Shown here: in pieces, positions 40,936-51,828 of the stretch
Layout: each line of letters begins with the position of its first letter
How positions within the stretch are numbered: position 1 is the first letter of the stretch
Source: Narthecium ossifragum
Lineage: Eukaryota > Streptophyta > Magnoliopsida > Dioscoreales > Nartheciaceae
Direction of reading: 5' to 3'
Assembly (NCBI GenBank): GCA_963920575.1
Contig: OY986967.1
Location: 7,863,361-7,927,360, forward strand
DNA length: 64,000 bases
Translations under genes and position numbers: made by a program
The notes under the pieces: generated by a model
The model's input: only the letters and a program-made list of their open reading frames with translations
Database searches by the model: none
What the model was told of the DNA's origin: nothing

Positions 40936-43900
40936 ATGAGATTCAAAATCAAGACCAACACAAAGGCTAAAAGATGGTACCTTGATAGTGGATGCTCAAA
41001 ACATATGATGGGTGAAAGGAGCATGTTCTTAACTTTTGAATCTAAAGATGGAGGAATGGTGACCTTTGGAGATAATGGAAAAGAAAAAATAATTGGCATT
41101 GGCAATATTGGTAAACCTCTTCCATTATTATTGAAAATGTTCTCTTAGTTGAAGGTTTGAAACATAACTTGCTTAACATTAGTCAATTATGTAATAGAGG
41201 TAACAAAGTTAACTTTGAAGATTCAAAATGCTATGCTAAGAATGCTCTTAGTGATAAAATCTTGCTAGTAGGTCATCGTGAAGGAAATGTATACACATTT
41301 TATCTTGATGATCTTGTTTGCCATAATGATGTATGCTTTAGTGTCTTAAATGATAACTCATGGTTATGGCATAGAAGGCTTGGACATGCGCACATGGATT
41401 TAATATCCAAACTTTCTTGAAAAGACCTTGTTCTTGGACTTCCCAAGATCAAATTTGAGAAAGATAAGATTTGGGATGCATGTCAAAGAGGAAAACAAGT
41501 AAAATCCTCTTTCATGTCTAAAGATGTAGTTTCCACCACAAGAGCATTAGAACTCATTCACATGGACCTTTTTATACCAACCAAACCCACAAGTTTAGGT
41601 GGTAGCTCATATGATTTTGTTTTAGTAGATTATTACACTAGATACACTTGGGTGATTTTCCGTGCACACAAAGATGAAGTCTTTGAGGAATTCACCAACT
41701 TTTGTAGAAGAGTCCAAAATGATAAATGTATTCTCATTACATGCATTAGAAGTGACCATGGAGGAGAATTCAAGAATTCCCATCTAGAAAAGTTTTGCAA
41801 TGACAACGGGATTTCCCATAACTTCTTATCACCTAGAACCCCTCAACAAAATGGTGTTGTTGAAAGGAAAAATAGAACCCTACAAGACATGACTGGAACT
41901 CTATTATATGAGAATAATCTTCCTAAGTATTTTGGGGCCGAAGCAATTAGTACTTCTTGCTATGTGATTAGTAGAGTAACTTTGAGACCCATATTGAAGA
42001 AAACCCCTTATGAGCTTTGGAAAGGAAGAATTTCAAATATTGGGTACTTTAGAGCTTTTGGTTGCAAATATTTTATCTTGAACAATGCAAGGATAATCTT
42101 CGAAAATTTGATGCTAGATCCGATGTAGGAGTTTTTCTTGGATACTCGGAGAGAAACAAAAGCTTTAGAATCTTCAATAAAAGAACCTTAGTGGTTGAAG
42201 AATCAATGCATGTTATTTTTGATGAAATGATTATAGCTCCTAGTAGAATTGATGGTAAAGATGATGAAATTCCAAATGACAATTCAAAAAATGTAGTAGA
42301 TGAAACCCAAAATGTTGTTGAAGAATTGATAGATTTGAGGAATCCTTTGAAATTACACTTAATGATCAACATCATGATCTGCCCAAAGATTAGAAATATG
42401 CATCTTCACACCGAAAGGAATTGATATTGGTGAACCATCAAGAGGAATCCAAACTAGATCTTCATTAAATGCATGTACAAATCTAGCCTTCCTATCTCAA
42501 ATTGAGCCCAAAACGATTGAGGAAGCACTAGAGGATGATCATTGGATCTTAGCAATGCAAGAAGAGTTGAATCAATTTGAAAGAAATGAAGTTTGGAATT
42601 TGGTACCTAGACCTTATGATCATCCCGTTATTGGTACTAAATGGGTTTTTAGAAATAAAATGGATGAATCGGGGACAATTACAAGGAACAAAGCTAGACT
42701 TGTTGCAAAAGGGTTCAATCAACAAGAAGGAATTGATTTTGATGAGACTTTTGCACCGGTAGCTAGACTTGAGGCAATAAAACTACTTCTCGCTTTTGCA
42801 TCTTACAAAGATTTCAAATTATATCAAATGGATGTTAAGAGTGCCTTTTTGAATGGTTTACTAAAGGAAGAAGTCTATGTTGAACAACCCCCTGGATTTG
42901 AAGACTACAAATTGAGAGATCATGTATTCAAACTCACTAAAGCCTTGTATGGATTAAAACAAGCTCCTAGAGCTTGGTATGAAAGGCTTAGCAAATTCTT
43001 GATGGATAATGATTTTTGTAGAGGAAAAATTGATACTACATTATTTACCAAATCAAAAAGCAAAGATTTGCTCTTGGTTCAAATTTATGTTGATGATATT
43101 AATTTTGGTTCTACAAATGATAACTTTGTGAAGAATTTACCACATGTATGCAAAGTGAGTTTGAGATGAGTTTGATGGGTGAACTCAATTACTTTCTTAG
43201 TTTACAAATCATGCAAACTCGAGGAGGGATCTTTGTAAATCAAGCCAAATACACCAGAGACCTACTCAAGAAATATGATTTTATCGAATCCAAAATTTAT
43301 AGAACCCCCATGTGTACAACACTCAAATTACACAAGGATGAAGATGGGAAACCCATTGAACAAACACTTTATAGGGGGATGATTGGTTCATTACTTTATT
43401 TGACCGCTAGTAGACCGGACATCATGTTTAGTTTTTGCCTTTGTGCTAGATATCAATCTTGTCCTAAGAAATCTCATTTGGTTGCAGTCAAGAGGATCTT
43501 TAGATATCTAATAGGAACCCAAAATTATGGTTTGTAGTATCCTAGAAGATCATCTTTTGATCTAATTGGCTACTCTGATGTGAATTTTGCCGGATGTAGG
43601 CTTGATAGAAAAAGCACAAGTGATACATGTCACTTTCTTGGTCATGCACTTGTTTCTTGGTTCTCCAAGAAGCAAAATTCAGTTGCTTTATCCACCGCCG
43701 AAGCGGAATACATTGCGGCGGGTAGTTGTTGTGTACAATTACTTTGGATGAAAATGCAATTGGTAAATTACAACATACATGTCCCATTAGATGTGACAAC
43801 ACTAGTGCCATAAGCTTATCTAAGAATCTCATCCTACATTCTAGAACAAAGCACATAGAAATTCGACACCATTTCCGTCGTGATCACACACAAAAAGGAG

Positions 43901-44025
43901 ATACAACACTTGAATTTGTTAGCACCGAGTATCAAATTGTGGATATTGTAACCAAACTGTTGAGTGAAGAAAGATTTCTCTATCTAATAAGGGAGCTTGG
44001 GATGTCCAATGGATGTCCAAAATAA
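40936..44025 (+). pseudogene. Sirevirus Pol (protease, integrase, RT, RNase H), frame-shifted
   Basis: Protease: RWYLDSGCSKHMMG. Integrase: zinc finger WLWHRRLGHAH with DACQRGK, where the first Cys of CxxC is replaced by Trp; DDE residues in IHMDLF, IRSDHGGEFK and [24 protein letters not shown] and [10 protein letters not shown]. RNase H: GYSDVNFAGCRLDRKSTSDT, ALSTAEAEYIAAGSC and a final KHIEIRHHF, VDIVTKLLS block. Frame breaks occur at about 41130, 42070, 42410, 43135, 43535 (TAG) and 43790; a stop follows SKLS at 41418-41420. All catalytic residues remain visible, so decay is moderate. Confidence 0.92.
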
Positions 44026-44582
44026 ATGAGCTAAAAAGAAAAGGTATGGTCACCTCTTTTTCTACTTTTTATACAATATCCTACTTGAATGCTAAATTTT
44101 GGTAAATTGAGTAATTTTCATGATTTAAGAGTTGTTTTTAGCTCATAATATTTAGTTACACGTGTATGCAAAGTTTTGTGATGTTTTGATTTAAAAATGA
44201 TTTAAAATCGAATTTCAAAACTCACTTTCTGGAACTGACGGTCGATCCACTGGATGGTCGACCGCGAACTCTTTGGATCGACCGTGTGCTTTCATTTTTA
44301 GACCTATTGTGTGCCACGGTCGACCGCCAACTTCCTTGGATCGACCATGCGACATAAATACTACACATATTGCTCGCGACGGTCGACCGCGACGGATCGT
44401 GTGACAATAAGTGAGGACATTTCAGTCATTTTAACTCAATCTCCCCATATAACCCCTGATCAAAGCTTCCTCATTTCTCCGGGTTCGACCGTGCCCTTTC
44501 TCTCCAACGTCCGCCATCTTCCTGGTTCGATCGCGCCCTTCTCTTCTCCTCTCCCGACAAAACCCTAACAAAGCCTCACACC
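44026..44582 (+). other. Spacer between Sirevirus pol and env-like region, with palindrome block
   Basis: The region is non-coding. Between 44238 and 44402 it holds dyads of GGTCGATC, GGTCGACC and GGATCGACCGTG type, related to those in the LTR. The rest is AT-rich, then C-rich. Confidence 0.65.
44238..44402 (+). repeat. Internal palindrome block of the Sirevirus
   Basis: Four GGTCGA(C/T) / GATCGACC(G/A)T blocks (44240-44286, 44316-44349, 44378-44402). This is the same core as the LTR array but located between pol and the env-like ORF. Confidence 0.7.
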
Positions 44583-46033
44583 ATGCCTCACACCAAGAAC
44601 GTCGGACCTCCTCCACCTCAGGCACCAACTGCTCCGACGCAAGGAGAGAAGAAGAGGCAGGCAGTGAAGGAGAGAAGGTTGTTGAAGAAAGCCAAAGGTT
44701 CACTTGGACAGTCTTCAAAACTGGTATTAATCCATCAAGTGTCTCGCACAATGTCCAACATGAAAGTTGTAGGTATTGAAGTCTTCTACCACGTACTAAA
44801 TTTCCAGAATATTTAGATTTATACATAATATATAGAGAATATTCTCCTGACAGGCGATGAAGCAGTCTTTATCACATAAATTCATCATTTTAGTCGAAAT
44901 TCTTACATTTCTTCTCAAATCATGATTAAACCTGAAATCAACTAACAAACTATTAAATACAACTACTCTAGATCTAACAAAGATAATTTAAGGGGTTTAA
45001 TTATGAATAATTAGTGACTTATCAGCATGTCCTCATCCATGCCTTCTTCCACTCCTTCCTTCAATGACTATCTCTTCCTAGACAAAGATAGGTATGACTC
45101 TTGGCCAGAATTTAAGGACAAGTTTGTGGTTTCGGGTAGAGCTCTTCAATTGCCCATAGGGAAGGAATATGTAGTTGAAAGATTTTTCACTGATATGGGT
45201 TGGAAAAAATTATTAGATTTACCCCAATTTATGTATCCCGAAATGGTTCGATATTTCTATTGCAATAAGATTGAGGATATTGATGATGAAGGATATGTGG
45301 CCATTAGTAGCTATATCTATGGAAATGACATCAAGATTACCGTAGAATGGCTAAATGAGATGCTAAATGCCCCAAATCAAGGAGAGTGTGCATACTTTAC
45401 TACATATGATGATCTCAAAAACCATGATAAGTATAAACAAGGGAGAAGGGCAATTCTTAGATTTGATCTAGTTGACAAAAATCCTATAGAATTAAATAGC
45501 CTACACCAAAACTATAGGGAGCTTGTCCACTTTCTAGGAACAAATCTCTTTCCTAAGCTTGGACACCATGATCATTTGAAGCCCCTTCATGCCTATGTCC
45601 TTTCTTGCATGGTTAGGAAGAAGCCTCTAAACCTAGGTTATATCATTAGGAAATGCTTAACCTTACGGCTAGGCAATCACTACCTTTTGGAGGACTTCTA
45701 ACCAATATTTTCTAAGCCCTTACCCTTCACCTAGTTGTTGATGAAAGAAAACCCCTCTCTCAACCCTTCAGTAAATCCACTTTCAAAAGGATGAATTCTG
45801 TCAAGCGAGCCTTAGGCTATAGTGTTCCTGATGTTAGTAGTGATGAGGAAGGTGAGCATCAAGAAGAGCATGATGTGGAAAACTTAGGGGGAGAGCCTAG
45901 ACTTGAAGGACATCAAGGTGAATCTTCCCAAAGCCGAGCTCGTCGCACCACATCTCAAAGACTTGATGATCTTGAAGCAAGACTGGAAAGAATGGAAGTG
46001 AATCAATGTGACATAAAGACTTTCCAAGCATAA
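44583..46033 (+). pseudogene. Sirevirus env-like ORF, interrupted
   Basis: The position after pol and the three pieces define it. Piece one (44583-44699) is a basic leader starting MPHTKNVGPPPPQAP with KKRQAVKERRLLKKAK. Piece two (45027-45701) is a 224-codon open domain with FNDYLFLDKDRYDSWPEF, GYVAISSYIYGNDIKITVEW and RRAILRFDLVDKNPIELN, a conserved domain found after pol in Sireviruses and called env-like. Piece three (45791-46033) is acidic with a short coiled coil (LDDLEARLERMEVNQ). I see no signal peptide or clear transmembrane segment, so an envelope function is not shown. A truncated gypsy LTR (44702-45024) separates pieces one and two; stops follow LLEDF and FTFT-like sequence. Confidence 0.75.
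44702..45024 (-). repeat. Truncated LTR of the TGATGAGTCACTAAT family inside the env-like region
   Basis: Reverse-strand start TGATAAGTCACTAATTATTC at 45024. It matches 3528-3850 and 28162-28500 and ends at nearly the same internal point as the 28162 copy. No clear target duplication. Confidence 0.75.
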
Positions 46034-46160
46034 ATCACGACGGATCAAGCAAAGATGTCAAAGCAACTTGAAGACATTTTTGCCTACATCAATACTGAAT
46101 TTCCACCTTCCACACCCTCAGTTGATTGATCCTAAATCCCCATCCATGTTATTTCTTTTT

Positions 46161-46175
46161 GATGATGCCAAAGGG
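46161..46175 (+). other. Upstream polypurine-like motif of the Sirevirus
   Basis: GCCAAAGGGGGAGAA, a conserved Sirevirus motif after the env-like ORF that precedes the true polypurine tract by about 570 bp. Confidence 0.65.
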
Positions 46176-46232
46176 GGAGAATTGTGATGAATGTTGAAAA
46201 TTTCCTTACATTTCATATTTTTCTACTCTTGT

Positions 46233-46364
46233 ATTTTGGAAAACCTTGTGTTTGAAATACTCTTGTAATCCAAAGTTTTCCGAAATGTTTTTGAATGGAT
46301 TTTGGAAAACCTTGTGTTTGAAATACTCTTGAAATCCAAAGTTTTCCGAAATGTTTTTGAATGG
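46233..46364 (+). repeat. 66-bp tandem duplication with internal inverted repeat
   Basis: Two copies (46233-46298, 46299-46364) differ by about one base. Each contains TTTTGGAAAACC and CAAAGTTTTCC, able to pair into a hairpin. Confidence 0.8.
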
Positions 46365-46740
46365 AAGTATTGTAATGCAAGTGTTGAACTCTTTTGAATG
46401 AATGAAAGGCAATGTTGTTGTTGGATAATGATAAGTTCTTGATCATGATACAATGATGGATAATGTTAAGTTATATTAGTACAAATGTTTTGAACTTTAA
46501 TATCCATATGAACTATTCCATGTTAGCCAATTTTCACCTTCTTAAAAGAAGTGAACATGCCATAATCTAAGTTAACTTGTCATTATATCTCAAAATTAAC
46601 TTTTCTTATCCTCTTAGTGATATATGACTTGTGTGCATCTTAAGAATTCACTTTAGAACACATTTCTTAAAAGAAATGGATGCATAGATTAAGGGGGGGC
46701 TAAAATATTTTATCATCACATTTAAATGGCTGTCATCATC

Positions 46741-46782
46741 AAAAAGGGAGAGATTGTTGATCCTAACCTTGTTTTGATGAAA
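46741..46782 (+). other. Polypurine tract and 28-bp remnant of the Sirevirus 3' LTR
   Basis: AAAAAGGGAGAGAT (46741-46754) is followed by TGTTGATCCTAACCTTG, the LTR start. Homology stops at 46782 where gypsy Y integrase begins. Confidence 0.85.
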
Positions 46783-46958
46783 GGGTGGCACACCCCGTGT
46801 ATAGCGTTGGCACACCCATACACGGCAGCAAGGGTGGCAGCAGCTTTTGTACAGCATGTAGCAAAACTACACGGGGTTCCAATCTCGATAGTCAGTGATC
46901 GAGATCCCATATTCCTGAGTAAATTTTGGCAAGAATTGTTCAAGTTGCAGGGTACTCA
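46783..46958 (+). pseudogene. Gypsy Y integrase core, first part
   Basis: The open frame has [40 protein letters not shown] (second catalytic Asp) and KLQGT. The first catalytic Asp lies upstream of the deletion at 46783. The frame is cut after GT by solo LTR G. The sequence is close to, but clearly different from, integrase of element X. Confidence 0.88.
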
Positions 46959-48480
46959 TGTAACGACCCGAATCCTGTAGAGGAAACCTTATCCTCTAAC
47001 ATGACATGAGACGAAACACACAGACTAATAATGCTTGACTAAAAGAAATATCATATTAGAAAAAGAAACTCTTATTGACAATCAAACTAAGACAATGTTC
47101 TGGAAAAGAGAAATTGACTAAAAAGCAACTTGGACCTTAAACAGAAATAATCTTCCTAAAAAATCACATAAAACATGATTAAATTGAAAGAAGCTATAAA
47201 CTAGTTTTAAACTCTTCTCTTCTCTACTCCCATCCCCGCGCCTACGCAGAATCTTGGGTATCTGAAAAAAACCATCTATCTCATGAGCATAAAGCCCAGT
47301 AGAAAACAACACATAATAGAATGATATCCAAACAAAAGTGTTCGCAAAACAAAAACTGAATTAAAACACATCACTTGAGAAAGAGAATGATCACACTTTA
47401 TTAAACTTAAAAGCTAAACTTTTCATGCCCATAAATCACACTTAAAGCTCTTGCATGACATAAACTTTGATGCATGATATAATGAGATGCATCTTTTTGG
47501 CTCTACCGTCGAGTACTACAGCGGTGTCTGGTGATAGCACCCCACGTGCACTTGGGATAACTATCCTTACTCATGCTAGCATAAGGTCGAGCCTCGGCTC
47601 TGTTGGACTCAAACGCCTAGGACCCACAGTTGGTCTCGACCAAGCCGTGAACCCTTTAAGTACTCATCCTTAGCTGCCCAGCCACGACAACTAAGGATAA
47701 TTTTAGATCCCATACCACCTTGGTGGCAACTTCTGAATAGCAACATGCATGATCGTGCATTCACATGAGATGATATGCTTCAAAACTTGATACTATAAAC
47801 TCATGAATCAACGCATGTTAATTAATCAGGAATAATAAGAAGTCTGAAACTAATATACCTGACTAAACTGATGTAAACTAAACCAAAAAATAAAAAATAT
47901 GCATAGTTAAGAACTGAGAATCTGAAAGATTACAAATATGCTATAAACTGAACTTTAAAGATGTAGAAAACAGCAAACCGCATATATACTCATACATTAA
48001 AATCTGTAACTTGTCGGAAAGACGCAACCACCCTAATTCAATAGATGAAACATAGAAAAAGTTTATTGGTTCTCTAATTTAATTAAACAACACTTGAATA
48101 AAACCTTATGATTAAGTCTGAAATCTGAAAATACGGAGGAACATGAAATCTGAATCATGAAACTTAGAAATCTGAAATCTGGAACAAGAATCTGAAATCT
48201 AAAAACAAGGATATGAAATCTGAAAACAAGAAGGTAGGAATCTGAACTCTAAAACCCTAAAACTAGAGAAGATCAACACTCAAGTTAGGGTAACATCTAT
48301 TACATGTGTACTGATAAGATGTGAAAAGTGCATAAATCACCCTTTCAACTTGGCCTTGTTAGTCTCCGAGCAAGGCCTTACTGACGATTATTACCCTATG
48401 ACAGGTACAAGAGCCCTCAATGAGGATTGGATCAAGTTCCGAGCTTAAACGAAGTCATTCGGGCCAGTTTTTATGAAGAA

Positions 48481-48849
48481 GATCGATCCTTTATTGAAGA
48501 AGGATCGATCCTTTGAAGTACATTAAGAAGAATCCAATCGGAACAACAAGGATCAATCCTCCATAAAGAGAAGATCGATCCCTTATGCGCATTTTTCAGC
48601 GACAGAGCGCAAGTTCTGAAGGATCGATCCTCACTATGGGAAGGATCGATCTCTTATGTGCATTTTCCAGTGACAGAGTGCAACATTCTCTAGGATCGAT
48701 CTCCATCCACTATAGGATCGATCTTCATCGGGGCACAGCCAGAACTCAAGAGCAAAGATCGATCCTTTCCTATAGGAGGATCGATCCTCCACGGGACCAG
48801 CGATCACACGAAAAAGGAAGATCGATCCTTTACCTTACAAGGATCGATC
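48481..48849 (+). repeat. Palindrome array of LTR D (AGGATCGATCCT pairs)
   Basis: Six pairs start at 48481/48503, 48551/48573, 48622/48644, 48694/48716, 48757/48779 and 48820/48842: every pair is exactly 22 bp apart; pairs repeat every 63-72 bp. Most sites are extended to AGGATCGATCC(T). Linkers GCATTTTTCAGCGACAGAGC (48589-48608) and its copy near 48660-48679 separate pairs two to four. Confidence 0.9.
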
Positions 48850-48913
48850 CTTTTGTGCCAGCCGAGCAAAATCAATGGTCCAGATCTAATCCGAGTGAGG
48901 GAGGCTTGTTTAC

Positions 48914-48920
48914 TATAAAT
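48914..48920 (+). promoter_or_regulatory. TATA box of LTR D
   Basis: TATAAAT within ACTATAAATAGAC, starting 65 bp after the last palindrome ends at 48849. Confidence 0.7.
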
Positions 48921-50322
48921 AGACACATTATGGGGGATTTTAGGGAGCTTCTCTTAGACCTTTCTAGGGCTTTTCTATTTTCCTTACCCAATTGAGAGGA
49001 GGACTTCTTGGAGGAAATCCATGGGAGGAGAGCTTCATCAATCTCCATCCATGGATCCATCCAAGATGAGTAGCTAACTTCCTTTCCCTTGGGATTTCCA
49101 TGTAATTGTAGGATTCTTTTGTAATTTTCTTAGGGTTTTTTATGTGTAATCTTTGGGAATGATCTATTGTATGGATTGAGCATGATTTCTTTATCTTTGT
49201 ACATGGATCTTATATGTTGAATGGATGAATGCCCTTCTTTGGTATGAGCTAGAACTTGTGCATGATGGGTGTTTGTTGTTATGCCCCAATGAGTTGGATG
49301 TGCTAGAAACACATCCAATTCCATTGGGAGGATGATTAGCCCTAGATTAGAGATTAGGGATGCTAGAACCATCCCTATCTCTCTAATTAGAGGATCCATT
49401 CTATCTTTCTCTTGCATTGGATTCGAGGTGCTAGAACCATCTCAATCCAATGCCCAATTCCATACAATACCCTTGCCTTGCGACGAATCGATCTTAATCG
49501 AAGGTTCGTTAACAACGATAGAAGCTAATCACTCATTCGTTGACTTTGTGAATGAGATTCTTTCCGGCGGATGATTCTAACCCGACTTCCGTTGAGCGAT
49601 AAGTGAGGCTAATCACCCGTTTGTCGATTTTTAGATTTCGATCATCCCAATTAGATTACACATTAATTCCTTAAGAGGCTACACTAGAATCTACAATGAA
49701 ATGGAAGTCCCAAGGCTTCTCTATTTTAGTTTTATCTCCCTTTGCATAGTTCATTACTTTAATCATCATTAATCCAAAACCTAAATTATTTTAGCTATTG
49801 TTGGGAGTTGTCTATCGAGTATGTTAATGAATTCTCATTTCCCTGTGGATCGACCCAGACTCCCACTAACTACGTAGTAGTTAGTTAGGATTCGGATAAA
49901 TTGTAATCTCGACGCCCTAGTCACTTTTAACGACGAGTGGTTTGGGTGCGACATGTACCTACCTTACTTGCCCTTGAAAAGCCCTAGTATTGAACCCTTG
50001 CAGCCAACCGAACAGCCCCTCCAAAGCTCTCTTGAAGACTTGAAGAAAGAGAGAAGAAAGATACGAATAAAACCCTAAAATAAGGGTTGTAGCTTTTATG
50101 AGTAATAGGAAAATCTGGATTCTAATAATTAGAGTCCTAGTGGATTCTAACCTAATCCAATTGGTTATTAATAAGAACTTAAACACCATCTTTTAATAGA
50201 CTTAGTTGACTAGACTTAATTCTAATTGGATTCAACCCAACTTATAGTTATTGGGATTTGGTCTAAATAGAGTCTTAATCCAACATGAACTCTAGGGCAT
50301 CTCTAAATTCCGGGATTTTACA

Positions 50323-50895
50323 ACTCAACTCAAGATGAGCTCAACGTACCATCCACAAACTTTACATTATCTACCATGAGCGGAGTATTAGTATAATACC
50401 ACTTACCATGCCTCTACAGGGATGTCACCCTTTGAAGCTCTTTATGGTCGTCGGCCTCCGATTGTGCCAAATTACTTGGCTGGAGCATCCCCCATCGCAG
50501 AAGTTGACAGTAGTTTGCTCAACAGAGATGAGATTCTGAGGCTGCTGAAGGAAAATCTGCACACATCCACCAACAGGACCAAACAAATAGCTGATCGAAA
50601 GCGGTGGGAGGAGGAGTTTGTTGAAGATGAGTGGGTTTACTTGAAGTTGCAACCTTACCGGCAAGGGTCGGTCTTTCGCAGGGCGCACCAAAAGCTGGCC
50701 AGCAAATTCTTTGGGCCATTTCAAATAACAGGACGGATTGGTGGTGTGGCCTATAGGTTGGCGCTACCAGAGACGGCGCGGATTCACCCGGTATGTCATG
50801 TCTCGTTGCTCAAGCGGCGGGTAGGTGATATGGATCCAGTAATGACAGAGTTACCACCGTATGATGAGGAGGGTGAACCCAGGGTGGAGCCGTTA
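50323..50895 (+). pseudogene. Gypsy Y integrase C-terminus
   Basis: After G the frame reads TQLKMSSTYHPQT, then a deletion removes the segment with the catalytic Glu, and coding resumes in EYYYNTTYH-like sequence and SPFEALYGRRPPIVPNYLAG. The 202-codon open frame from 50422 has KENLHTSTNRTKQIADRKR, EFVEDEWVYLKLQPYRQGSV and HPVCHVSLLKRRVGD, the integrase C-terminal (SH3-like) region. It ends at about EGEPRVEP, before any chromodomain. No stop lies in this frame until 51028. Confidence 0.88.
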
Positions 50896-50959
50896 AGTGA
50901 GGAATCTATCTCTGCTACTATCTCCTCTGTTTCCATCTTCCCTGCTTCTATCTCATCAT

Positions 50960-51150
50960 TAACACGGGGGATCTTAATCGTAGTCGGTTTGCTCGAGCAT
51001 GTATTGAAATTAACATTAACCGGCCATTAAGTTGGGGACGATGGTGAAGAGTAGAGCTGGGCCACGGGATGTGGAGTTCATCTTTGAAGACAACACTGTG
51101 TGTGCGAATTGCGCATGCATTGGCAATAGGGTATAGGCTTGGCCTAGTCA
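50960..51150 (+). pseudogene. LINE ORF1 zinc-knuckle fragment
   Basis: NRSRFARACIEININRPL followed, in a shifted frame, by VEFIFEDNTVCANCACIGNR matches the plant LINE ORF1 pattern (RFARxCxEI then a CX2CX4HX4C knuckle). The knuckle histidine and glycine are lost and a stop follows. Similarity is short, so this is a modest call. Confidence 0.5.
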
Positions 51151-51813
51151 AGGGAAGAAGAATATGCCGTCGAAGGAGTAGGGGGTGGGAAGAGAAGGTA
51201 TATTAAGGGTGGGGAGGGAAGCGGAGAAGTACCTGGCTTCACTCCGGAGGTTGATGGCGCGGCGTCGGAGGTCGCTGTACAGGAGGATGGAGGGTCTCCG
51301 GCGGCCGGTGAGGCCAGAAACAAGAGGAGGGCGTCGGTATTTGTAGTGGGTGTTGGGTGTACTCCGACGGTCTGCGAGGCGGCGCCAGAAGGAACTCGAG
51401 CAGGTGTTGGACGTAATCTGGCAATCGGTGAGGCGGCACAAGAGGAGGTGGTATCGAAGGCGGAGTCGTGGCACATCATCCGTGGGGGACGACGTGGCGA
51501 TCGAGGTGACCTGACGCATGTTCGTGCGCTTGAGCAAGAGGACGTGATGCCAGCCACCGAGAGTCCTTTCTTGGCAGGGGAAGGAGTCTGCAAAGGTGGG
51601 ATGGTCGAAAGGGTAGGTGGAGGAGGGACAGGAGACAAAGCCTCCATTCCAGTGCTAAGGGGGATGATGTCGAGGAGTAGTTACCTTCGAAGAAAACCTG
51701 CTTGCTGACTCTGATCGGAAGCTGGCTGACTCTGGTCGGAATGTACGTATTAGAAAGCATGCATTACCGATGAAGAATTGACTTGTTAGAATAAAAAACC
51801 AAATTACACCTCT
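51151..51813. other. GC-rich unassigned segment
   Basis: Open frames occur on both strands because of GC-rich composition. It may be the low-complexity C-terminus of the LINE ORF1 upstream. No motif is recognised. Confidence 0.4.
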
Positions 51814-51828
51814 GGGCTCATTTGTTTC

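Larger units (their letters stand above)
37453..46782 (+). mobile_element. Sirevirus-type Ty1/copia element with env-like region, 3' LTR truncated
   Basis: Order: 5' LTR (37453-39111), primer site (39114-39127), gag, pol, palindrome block, env-like region, a first polypurine-like motif, a second polypurine tract (46741-46754) and 28 bp of 3' LTR (46755-46782). The order gag-PR-INT-RT-RH defines copia. The extra ORF after pol, the long coiled-coil Gag and the GCCAAAGGGGGAG motif before the 3' end are features of the Sirevirus lineage. The 3' LTR is lost by deletion to gypsy Y. Multiple frameshifts make the copy non-functional. Confidence 0.9.
48312..49953 (+). repeat. Solo LTR D (TGATAAG... 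family)
   Basis: The repeat starts TGATAAGATGTGAAAAGTGC, ends TTGGGTGCGACA, and is flanked by perfect TGTAC duplications (48307-48311, 49954-49958). It is homologous to LTRs A, B and C over its first 150 bp and its final CCCTGTGGATCGACCCAGAC block. It is 1642 bp long. Confidence 0.92.
46959..50322 (-). repeat. Solo LTR G with an inserted solo LTR D
   Basis: On the plus strand TGTAACGACCCGAATCC...GGGATTTTACA, flanked by perfect ACTCA duplications (46954-46958, 50323-50327). Its removal rejoins integrase codons. Without LTR D (48312-49953) it is about 1.72 kb. No conserved ORF is seen in 46959-48311 or 49959-50322. Confidence 0.9.

Noticed and set aside
46959..50322. Full LTR retrotransposon with internal coding region
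   Set aside because: The ends are a single LTR unit with ACTCA duplications, and the interior is explained by solo LTR D; no coding domain is present.
51144..51647. 167-codon minus-strand ORF
   Set aside because: Low-complexity P/S/T sequence antisense to a probable LINE ORF1 tail; no motif.
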